Shown one piece after another: positions 53,995 through 64,000 of a stretch of DNA of 64,000 bases (its first letter is position 1; each line of letters begins with the position of its first letter). The notes beneath the pieces are model-generated. The model was not told the origin of the DNA. It did no database searches and saw only the letters and a program-made list of their open reading frames with translations. The stretch comes from Desmodesmus armatus (lineage: Eukaryota; Chlorophyta; Chlorophyceae; Sphaeropleales; Scenedesmaceae). The stretch lies in the NCBI GenBank assembly GCA_007449985.2, contig VIIQ02000128.1:1-64000 (forward strand). The letters run 5' to 3'. The position numbers and the translations under genes are program-made.

Positions 53995-56900
53995 TCAGCG
54001 GTACAGCCTGATCTTCTGAGAGGGCTTCCTGCACACCGGGCACTTTGCCAGACTGGGCATGCAGTCACCGCAGTACATGTGGCCGCATCCCACAAACGCC
54101 TGCTCCACGTCCCTGCTGAAACACACCCGGCACTGCCAGCTGCTCCGCACGGCCTCAAGCTCTGACTCCTTCCTTGCTGTCTCTTGGCGCAGCTCAGCCA
54201 CAGCAGCAGCAGCCTGCACAGCCAAACATACATATGCCAAGCAGCAGTGACATGAATGTGAGTAGTTGCTCGCTGCTAACCCCAAGCAGGAGCAGCCGCC
54301 TGGAGGCTCTCTGGAGCCAAACACCGCATGCTGAGCTTCAGCACCAACAACAAGTCAGGTGTGTGCTGTTGGCAAACCGCAGCAAACACATGCAGGCCAG
54401 CATCCATACAACACCACGCGTACAAAGAAATAAACCATTTCCCCCCCCACCGACCAACCTGCTGTAGCTGGGCATTGGCTGCCATGGCTGTCTGCAGCAG
54501 CTGCTGCTTGTCCAGGTCAACAGGCATGCCTGCTGCACTCAGCATGTCCGCAACAGCCGATGCCAGCTCAGACGCCTGTCACAGCAGTAAGCAACACAGC
54601 AGCAGGCAACACATCGCATTGTGGTGATCGTGTGGTGTACAAACTCGACAGCAACAGCCACACAACAACGAAAGCAGCAGCTCTGTAACAAAGAATCTGC
54701 CGCACTGCAACAACTTCTTGAACACGCCATTGTTTGAGGGCTAAAGTGCAACAGCTGCACCCGCACTTTTCCTCAGCACCGCATGACATCTCACCTGCTG
54801 TGTAGCAGCTGCAGGACCGTCAGCACCACTGCCAGCACCCTCGGGGGTGTGGGAGCTTCCAGCAGTACCGCCATTGTCTCCTTGGGAGCCTGCTGTGCTA
54901 CTGCCACCTGCTGAGGCTGCTACAGCCCCTGCTGGTCCTGCATCTGTTGCCGCAGCAGGGGCCTGCACGTGCTGGGCTCCACTCTGGAAGCAGAACACCT
55001 GCAAATGCAGACATATACACAGTATGGCACACTGGGTGCGAAGCGAATGCATGTTGCACACTTGCAGACCAACACGACGCCTCGAATGCAGGGTCTGCGG
55101 TGTGATGATTACCGCGCACAAACCTACTGGAATGAATGCAGGGTGCAGGGTGCAGAGCCATATGCCATCCCGAGTGACTTGCGCTGTACACAAAACTGGT
55201 TGTTTGTTCTTTGAGCAGAGCTTTTAGAGTGCTGCGCTGTTTGTCAACCACATCGTTTGCAGCTCAACCCTGCACCAGCGAGGCGAACCCCTTGATATGC
55301 CCTGCAGGCAACCTCCTCCTGGCCAGGACCTATCCCACCATATGCATTGCATCAGCACCCAACCCCCCTGCACACCCCTAACACACCTGGGTAGACAGCA
55401 CGGACTCATACACACCAGGTGCCACCTCAACAGACAGCCTGTACGCCGCCTGCCCCGGCTGCGGCGCCGCATCCACTGCCACACGCCCATAGCACAGCAC
55501 CGTGCCGCCTTCATCACCCCCGCCTGCTGCCCCGGCTGCTGCACCCGAGGGTCCAGCCGTCGCCCGGGCTTCTGCAGCAGCTGCTGCCGCCTGGCCAGGG
55601 AGGGAGGCTGTTGCTAGCCGCCGCTTGAGGGCTACTAGCTCGCCGGCTTCGTAGTGCCTGAGGGGCCGCAGGCGCAGGAGAGCCTTGTCTCCTGGCTGCA
55701 GTGGGGCGCCGACGTGGCCGGCGGCTAGAGCACCTTCCAACTCACTGTCGTAACCGCCTGTGAAGGAGAGACCCAGTGAAGCATCCAGAAGAGATGTTGA
55801 AGAGCAGCGTGCAAAACGTAGCTATGTGTCGCCTCGTGCTTCAGCGAAAAAGGGGGGGGGCTATCAGCACAGCACGACAGGGGCTACCACCACACTGCTC
55901 ACATGTGTTTGCATGTCAGGAGCACGCGCAATAAGCTGTCAGATACTCATGGAGTACAGCGCTTACCACACCCAACCCAACATCACAGCAGCAGTTACTG
56001 ACCTGCGTGCAGCACCGGCTGCAGCTGCGCCAGCTGTTCGGCATCAGGCACTTCCAGCAGGGGGTGCAGTGGCAGTGTGAAGGGGCAGCCCATGGCCCTG
56101 CTCAGTACTTGTGCCAGCAAAGCTGACAGAGGCAGGCCGGGAGGCGGCACTGACACGTACAGCGTCCCCAGGGCAGCACTCTGAGAGCTCTGCTCAAAGA
56201 ACTCATACACCTGCAAGGTCATAATACGACCAAGCAGACAATGTGTCAGCAGGATCACTCACACACGGAAAACAGACCGCACGCCACCCGAAACGTGCGT
56301 CCAGAGCATTGGGCCGCACGTGAACGCACTGGTGCTGGCTGTCTACCTGATACAACATCCTGCAAGTGATACACATGTGCAACAACCCACAGCACAAAGA
56401 AAGGCCCGTCAAGGCAGCCAGTGCACAAACTGCGCTGACCGCATCCCACCTCGCGAGCTCCCGAGTTCCTTGTCACATCTTCTTTGCTGCCTCGCAGCAC
56501 CACCTTTGTCGACAGCTTCTTCACAAACCGCAGCCTGCCGCCCTGTCCTGCTGCTGCACACAACCGTGTGACAGAGCCAAGGTCTAACTGCCTCAGCGCA
56601 GGCACTGCTGTGGCATGTGCTGCTGCAATGCTGAATGCTGCTGCCGCAAACGCATGCGAGGACAGCAAAGCGCGGAGCTGTGGCAACTGCACAGTGCCGA
56701 TGGACTCCAGCTGTGTGAGGTCTGAGGTGGCAGGGTCAAGCTCCTCTACAAGGCGGTCTGACAACGCAGGAACACCAAGCCACCTGCAGGTGCAGCAACA
56801 GCGGCGGCCTCCACGCTCAAAGCTGTCAGCTTCAACGCAAAAGCAAGCCTCATCAACCAGCCTGATGTTGCACACTGCTGCTGTCAAGCATAACAGAAGA

Positions 56901-59900
56901 CACGGCTGCAGCTGCAGCCGCCGTAAGGTGTTCCGAACATGACGAAACCCACCTGCAAACGTGCTCCGGCAGTTGTGGATGTGCCAGCAGCAGCTGCTGT
57001 GGGTCACTCCTGCCAAGCAGCCTGGCTGCTGTCATGCTGCCTCCTGCGCCGCCCATGTACACCACACGACTGGCTGGCATCAACAGCGCGCCAGCGGTTG
57101 GCACAAGCAGCTTGTCGCTGCGGCGCGCTGATGCAAGGAATGAGGCATCTGAAGAGCTGACTGCGCGGCTCGACAGGTATGCCAGCACACCTGCACATTT
57201 AGAAACAAGACACCAGGTCGAAGGCATGGACAAGCACGAATCGATGTCACCAAATGCCACCTGAAGAATGACCCACTCTGCATGAAAAACAGACCAAATC
57301 CAGCCGTCATGCGGCCACAACGGGTGCAGGAGCCCCCAACACATGACTGTGTGCAAGAGCAACGTTGCCAGATGCACATCTCAGCACAAGTCCCTGCCTA
57401 ACAATCGGGGTGGAAGTCTTACATCCCAAGCAGCGGTACTTACGCATGCATGCTGCCAGCTCGTTTGGATTCATGCGGCGGCCAGATAGCTGGCCGGCAA
57501 AGCGCCACAGTGCATGCACCTGCAGGCACCAACATAACCAGAGCAGCTTACAGCTCAGAATCCATAGACAGAGAGTGGGCCTCTGAATGCTGCACAGGGC
57601 ATAGGGCGGAATTCAGCGTCCCCGTGGTGGTGTTGCACACAGTGTCTGAACAGTGACGCAACTGCAGTGCTGCGCTGTAGCAAGGTGCATTATGCAGGAC
57701 CACACCAACAGCAAGCAACCACCACCACATGTGTCATGTTGCCGCTCATCATGTCATCTGCCTCATGACAAAGTATGTGAACTAATAACGCGCACACCAT
57801 GTACGACTGCCAGTCGTACAACCACCAGTGGTCGTTGTAAGTCCATGTTCCAAAGTCGCAGTACTGTGCCACGTGCCCAGGCACTGGCTGTTAGACAAAT
57901 GCTGCAAAATCCTCGCATCCATCTGCCGCTCACCAGGTCCTCTGCCCTGGGCTCATCCTGCACTCCAAGGCTCTTGAGCAGGGCGGTGTACGCCACAAAC
58001 TGCCCAGGCACCTCCCAAGCAAACGGAGCCAGCGCAGCACCCCCGAGCCTCAGGAAGAGCTGCTGTGGGGCCACCAGTCGGCTTAGGTGGGCCACTGGGA
58101 CGAAGGCGGCAGCTGAGAGCTGCAGGGCCTGCTGTGGGCTGAGGCCTTCCTTGTCCAGGTGCTGCAGGATGGTGGTGGTCACAACGGTGATGGGCTCTGC
58201 ACCATCAGGCCAGGAAGCCAGCAGCTCCTCCCCACCATCCTGGCCGACCTGCGTGCACCGTGCAACCCACAGCAGCCAGACATACAGATCACCCCAGGAC
58301 ACCACATGGGAGCTGCACTTGGACCAACCAGCAACAAAGGACGGCGTGCTGGCCATGGTACAACCAGCATCAAACACAATGATGAGTTCTGCACACAGCT
58401 GCACAACAGATGGGAGGTGTTGAAGATGCAAAGATGACTCGAAGAGCAGCAGCAGGTCACACAGCGCAGGGCAGCCCAGGGCAACACTGCTCACCGTCTG
58501 CAGGTGCTTCAGCACAGCCGACAGGGGTGGTGGGCTGCGCATGCTGAGCTGTTGCCTGAGGGTCTGTGTGGGAACGCGCTGTGCATCCAAAAGGGGCTGC
58601 ACGGACCATATCAAGGGCCAGTCCTTGTGCTGGGCCACAGCTGTGGCGCATGCGAACACCTGACGAGCCTGCCGGCTGCCTGCACGCACAAAGCATACAC
58701 AAAAGTAGTGCCACCGGAGGAACCCAGAGCGTTGTACAACTATCACAAAAGTGTCGCGCTAGGTGCAGGCGACGTTTACACCTGCAAAGGGTGCGTTGGA
58801 TGTTGCCCTTGCATTTCAGATGTTCAGCCACTGAATGTTCAACCATCAGAAGAGCTGCTGAGAAGAGCTGCTGATGTGATGTCAAAATGTGAAGTTATGT
58901 CCGCACCCACCAGGCACCCCAAGCGTGGCTGGCCAGAAAGGCAAGCTCCCTAGGGCTTGCCAGAAGGACCTGTCTTGACCAAGCCCTGTCCAGTGGCTCT
59001 TCAGGTGCGCCAGCAAAGCATCTGCTGCTGCCTGCACTGTATGCAGCTGCTGGGTGTCTGCCCCTGTCACATCAACATACCCGCTGCCGCTGCTGCTGGA
59101 ACCTGCTGTTGCTGCCACTGCTGCTGTCAGAACCCCACCAGTAACCCCACTGGATCTGCTGCCTGCCGCAGCTGGCGGTGTGCTGGCCTGTGCTAGCGCC
59201 ACTGCCTGCTGTGCAACATGCTGCGCCAGTTTCAGGAACGTCTCCTGCGTGACCTTGTGTTGCAAGCCCAAGTCTCGCAGGAACCGCAGCCATGCGTCCT
59301 GGTGGAACGGCGCCGCAGGGAACAGCACCTGCTGCCCTCCCACACTGCCGCCCCCCTGCCCTGCCTCTACTCCTGCTGCCATGCTAGCCATCACGGCTGC
59401 AAACAGAGGCACGCTAGGGTCAAACAGCTCGCCAGGCTTGTAAAGCCGCTCTCGCTGCCCACCCAAGGACCCCCCTTCCTCTGCCTGCTGCCCTTCCCTG
59501 GCCCGGTCGCCACCCCACAGTACACTGGTGCTGCTGTCGCCTGCTTGCTGAGCTGCAGGGAGGAAGGGGACCTCCTTGAGGGCTGCTGCAAAGCTGGTGA
59601 TAGTGCTGAGTGGGCTAGAGTACTGCCTGCTCTGTGTCCAGTGAGCCCTGATGAAGTCGAGGCCGATCAGTCTGTCACCAGGGGTGAGGTCTGACAGGTA
59701 CGGCACAAGCAGCACCTGCAGCAAGAGGGCGTGGCATGGAACCAAGCTTTTCAGACCCCATGGAAGTGCGCTGGATACAGGCAAAATGATGCAATTTGAC
59801 TTTGCAAGCAACTAACCGTGCCAGGTAATAAAAAGGCAGCATTGGCGGTTGTTTGTGAAAAAGGCACCCTTGTCGATGCATTGACAAGCCTGCCTTACCT

Positions 59901-62900
59901 GCAGCAGCTGTGCCAGGTTTGCCGGCTCGACGCCCAGGATGTTGTACAGTTCACCCCAACCAGGCCGGTGCTCCAGCACATGGTCTGTGGAGAAGGTAGG
60001 CAGGGACGCCAGCGCGCGCAGTCCTGCAGGACAAGCAACACACACCGGTTGATCGGCCACACTGTGTTACTGTCTTGCCCCTGACATTGACATACATTAT
60101 CCACAATGTAGAGGCAAGTAAGTGACGCTACCTGCGGCAAGGGACATACTGCGCCAAGATAGACGCGGGATCCAATGTTACTGCCAATGATGGCCTTTCA
60201 TCACAACAAACAAAGGTGTGATGATTTGCAGGCTGCTCAAGTGCATGCGCTGCGCACACTGCAGCAAGTAAACTGTGATGCTCGAGTGCACAACTGGCGG
60301 CAATGCGGTACAGCTAAAGCTAACACCTCACCTGCGCAAGCCTGCATCACAGCTGCAGGAGCCAGCACCCACTCCGTATAGCTCCCCAGGGCCACAAGCT
60401 GCGGCGCCGCTGGCTGCACATCACTACTGCTGCCACCCTCTGCGCTGCTACTGCTGCTGCTGGCTTCCTGCCGCTGTAGAGGCGGTTGCACTGCTGGCGG
60501 CTGTGCCAGGCGGTACATCGGCAACTCCCGCAGCATGGCAACATCACTTGGCTGAAGGTCCCGTGGCGGGTGGTCCGCCAACATCGTGAACAGCTGCGTC
60601 CACCGCTGCTCGTCCCACGGTCCTGCCTGCACAGTCAAGCCCGTGTGCAGCTGCTGCACTGTCCTGCTGCTGCTGCAGGACCAGTCAAGGCCTCCCAACA
60701 CATGCTGCACTGCGGTGAGCTTCTGCACCAAGGGGCCTAAGAACGGCGGCCTGCCAATCATGGGCTGTAGCCCCAGCAGCATCTGCACCGGCAGGTGCGG
60801 GACAGCAGCCTGACCCGGCAGACTGTATCCTGCTATTGCAGCATCTGTAGCTGTGGCAGCGGCGGCTGCTGCAACTGCAGGAGAGGGAAGTGGAAGGGCT
60901 GCGGAGGGGCTGCCAGCTGCAGGGTTCATGAGGAAGTTGAAGCGGGGGTCCAGCACAGGCTGTCCTGCTGCACAAAGGGCTGGCAGGAGCCAATCCCAGG
61001 GCTCCTGTAGGACCAACACCTAGAAGCAGCAGATGCAGCAGAGCAACGAGCAGCATCGGTTGCGTTGAGGTTGCCGCAAGGCTCTAGACGCATGTATGTG
61101 AAGCGGCAGTAACCAGCAGCTGGCTGAGCTTCAATTGGTGACAACACTTCCATTTGGTTGGAGCATACACCCTCACAGTCAATAAGACTCAACACTGTGC
61201 TGAAGGAGTGGAGACCACACAATACAGTACGCCAGTACACTACAATTATGGGGGACAAGGTCCCAACCTAGGCACTAGGCAGCAAGCCAAGTGCTTGTCA
61301 CGAACCCTGAGGGTAACCCTAGGGCTTACTACTCAGGAATTGTGCATTGCATTGCATGTACCCCAACCTACCGTACAGTACTCACCTCTTGTTCACCAGA
61401 GTCCTGGGCGCTTTTGCCACCAGCCCTGGGCCCTTGCTGATACTCAGGCAGCACTGCCAGTGCAAGCTCCCTATACCTCAGCTTCAGCAGCCGCCCATCT
61501 GCCAGAGGCAGCAGCGGCCAGTCCAGCAACGGCCGCCACACAGCCTCTGCTGCTTCCCGGTCGCCTGACAACACACCCCCTGCTGCTGATGCGGGTGCAG
61601 AGTTACTACTGCTGGCACCAGGGCCTGGCACGTTCAGTGCCTGTGCCACCTCTCCGGCAATGACCTCAGCCAAGCCACGTGCACGCTGCGCTGCATTGCG
61701 GATCCCATCTGCCACAGCGCCCGCTGTCGACCCTCCCTCCAGGCCCCCAAAGCCACTGCTGCCGCCAGCAGCACCCCCTCCCCCAGCAGCAATGCTGCCA
61801 CTGCTGCCAACCGCACTACTGCCCCCTGCAGCACCAGCATTGATGCTGGTCTGCCAATCTGGTGCCGCAGCAACAGTCTGCAGCATGACCCTCCAAAGCT
61901 TGACGAGCCAGTCAAAGTAGGGCCCCCCTGCCGCCCCATCATCCCACGCCACAACAGCAGGGAAGCCCGGGGCACCAGGCATGCATGCTGCAGCAGAGCG
62001 ATGCGCAGGCTCTGCTGTAGGGACAGCAGACCCTGCAAAGCTCCAGGTGGGGGCCAGTGCTTCCTTCAAGTGCCCTGCTAGCTGGTCAAGGCCGTAGAAG
62101 GTCAGCCGCAGAGGCTGTTGCACCTCTGGGTACTTCAACAGCCACGCCAGTGCTGAGATGCACTCAGGCAGGACAAACTGCTGCAGCAGGTGTGCTGGCA
62201 TGAGCGCCGTGGGCGCAGGAGAGCACTCCGCTGGGAATACGTACAGCCGGGCGACACCCAGCACTGCAACAGTGCCAGCAGCAGTGGGGATGGGTAGTCC
62301 CTTGAGATACGAGACCTTGTTGAGGTTTACAGGACTGGAGCCCTGCTCCCCTGCTCCATCGGCTGCTGCCTGCGCAGCTGCTGTTGCTCTTGCTGCCGCA
62401 GCTTCAGACTGGCCTGGCTGTTGCTGTGGCCGCTGCAGCTGCTGCGACGGCTGCTGCTGCTGATGCTCGTCCCCAGGTGCACCCATCGCATCTATGACAG
62501 CATTGAGGACGTCGTCCACCCCTGTCACCAGCCGCTGTTGCATCTGTGACGCCAGGCCACCCAATACAGCAAGCCCCACTGGCCCAAACACATCGGCCAC
62601 GACTGCTGCAGCACCTTGTGGCACATTACCAGGCAGAGCTGCCTGCACTGCTGCTGCATCCAACCCAGCAGCAGATCGCTGCGGCGGTTCGGCAGCAGCA
62701 GCTGCAGCTCCGTCCTGCCTGCTGCTGCTTGTGCTGGCAGCGTTGCTGCTGTTGCTGGGCCGGCGTTCGTCTGGTACGGTGAGGTCGCTGCAGCAGTACT
62801 CCAGCAGCTGCAACGCCTGTGTGGCTGACAGGCTGACGAAGGGGTGTGGCTCGTTGGGACGTTTTGGCTGCTGCGCACGTAGCAGCGGCCTCAGCACTGC

Positions 62901-64000
62901 AGGGCTGATGATGCGCAGGGTGCTGACACCAGCAGCTTCTAGCTGTGCCACAAGGGGCCAAGGCACCTGCCAGCAGCGCAGCATCAGAGTTGCGCAGCAG
63001 CCAGTAGTCAGGGTGGGTGTGTTGGCATTTTGGAGATGATGTGGAGAGCCTGGTGTGCAGCTCTCGCACTGCCTCTGCAGTGAAAACCACAGGCGACAGG
63101 AGGACCAGCACACCAGCACTGCTTGCAATACTGCTTACCTGCGGCAATCCCCGCAGGCCAGAGACTGCCTTCCAACTATTTAATCCAGCTGGCGGTTCAG
63201 CACAACTTGCACCCTGCAACTTGCTGGCCCAACTGCACAATGCCCCAACGCGTGCAGAGCAATCGCCATGGACCCACCTGAAAGAGCGAGAGCTGCTGCA
63301 TGATGAACTCCCTTGCCTCCTCCCCCAGCCCCACTTGCTGCCCTGGCCCAGCGGCAACAGCTGCAGAAGGTGCAGGGCCCTCGCCAGCAGCTGCTGGCAG
63401 TGGCCTGGGGTCCCTGGGCGGCATGAAGGCACCCTCCTGTATGTGGACGCAGGCACCACTGCGTAGCTGCCAGATGGCCATACCCGCGGCGGCTTGGTAC
63501 ATCTGAAAACACCCCAGCACACGCATACACATTGCTCAGCACGCCTTTGCTCAAGACACGACGCCACATGCTTGCGAGTATGATAATCTGCATTCTGAAA
63601 CAAAACTGAGTGCAGCAATGTTCACCGCCGCGAGAAGATGCAAAGCCATGTCAACCACTCAGCAGCACTGCAACACATTGCTGAGCACACCTTTGCTCAA
63701 GACATGGCGTCAAGTGCTTGCAAGGTCGGCAGTTTGCATTCTGGAGCGATACTCTCAGTGCAGCATGCTCACCACAGCCAGAACATGCAAAGTAACGTCA
63801 ACCACTTAGCAGCACTGCATGGGCACTGCAACACAGCAGCCGCACCTGCTTAAAGGCATATGCTGCAGCAGCATCCCCAGCCTCCAGAGCCGCGACCAGG
63901 TCAGGCATCAAGCAGTATGACTGCTGCCCAGGGCCACGCAGGATCAGCAGCATCTCGTGCCATGCTGTCACGAGCACCGACATGGCAGCCCTGACCCGCA
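53995..64000 (-). CDS. Sacsin-like giant protein with C-terminal RING finger (C-terminal part; start beyond right edge)
   Basis: Exons run right to left, at about 61383-62970, 60333-61018, 59903-60025, 58908-59716, 57930-58670 (several), 57446-57522, 56955-57190, 56460-56790, 55990-56213, 55388-55757, 54796-55000, 54462-54576 and 53995-54214; exonic text also continues from 63130 to the edge. The last exon encodes a helical linker (VAELRQETARKESELEAVRS), a RING finger (CRVCFSRDVEQAFVGCGHMY, then CGDC and CPVCRK) and KIRLYR-stop. Before it, AAYRLSVEVAPGVYESVLST matches the segment preceding the RING in plant sacsin-like proteins such as At5g23110. Upstream blocks (DWPLLPLADGRLLKLRY, LVPYLSDLTPGDRLIGLDFI, SLPFWPAT) fit the sacsin body. 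Sacsins are Hsp90-like co-chaperone scaffolds; the RING suggests E3 ubiquitin-ligase activity. Long Ala/Gln/Gly linkers interrupt the exons. Confidence 0.8.

Overview
This window looks like nuclear DNA from a green alga, probably Chlorophyceae (a Chlamydomonas- or Scenedesmus-like chlorophyte). The reasons are intron-dense genes with GT-AG introns, heavy CAG/CTG runs giving poly-Gln or poly-Ala inside coding exons, plant-type gene architectures (a sacsin-like protein ending in a RING finger, a plant-type aspartic protease), and retrotransposons of algal type. No prokaryotic operons, ribosome binding sites or CRISPR arrays are seen. The genus cannot be fixed from the sequence alone.

Layout. 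1-221: the C-terminal end of a tyrosine recombinase, probably from a DIRS/PAT/Crypton-type element. 222-2139: no gene recognised. 2140-13965: one tandem satellite array (about 21-22 units of about 205-240 bp) split at 4106-11181 by a 7.1 kb Ty3/gypsy-type retroelement. Because the array resumes in mid-unit, the element's ends are known to the base. Its termini form an unusual split direct repeat (A1 - ORFs - B1.A2 - B2) together with a DDE integrase and a 4-bp target duplication. 14621-19652 (minus): a membrane-anchored pepsin-like aspartic protease. 20148-29700 (plus, divergent from the protease): a 17-exon ZGRF1/UPF1-like superfamily 1 DNA helicase with an N-terminal DUF2439 domain, carrying a 5'-truncated non-LTR retrotransposon in one intron. 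30665-32269 (minus): decayed leucine-rich-repeat gene. 33180-34735: a foldback-like structure of two inverted minisatellites around a telomere-like palindrome. 34838-37078 (plus): a gene with an OAS/CD-NTase-like C-terminal segment fused to a long Gln-rich coiled coil, interrupted by one in-frame TAG. 39617-about 49470 (minus): an unrecognised repeat-rich gene with several tandem exon duplications. 50056-51375 (plus): a three-exon gene for a small secreted basic protein, divergent from the repeat gene. 52420-53397: a second copy of the same non-LTR element. 53995-64000 (minus): the C-terminal part of a sacsin-like giant protein with a terminal RING finger, running off the right edge.

How it fits together. 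The host genes are mostly quality-control and maintenance functions (protease, repair helicase, sacsin co-chaperone/E3-like protein), plus one possible nucleotidyltransferase-like gene. They do not form a pathway. Mobile DNA (two non-LTR fragments, the gypsy-type element, a tyrosine recombinase remnant, hairpin elements) fills the gaps. Exon coordinates come from reading splice sites by eye. Those of the helicase, protease and secreted-protein genes are the most exact; those of the repeat gene and the sacsin-like gene are approximate.
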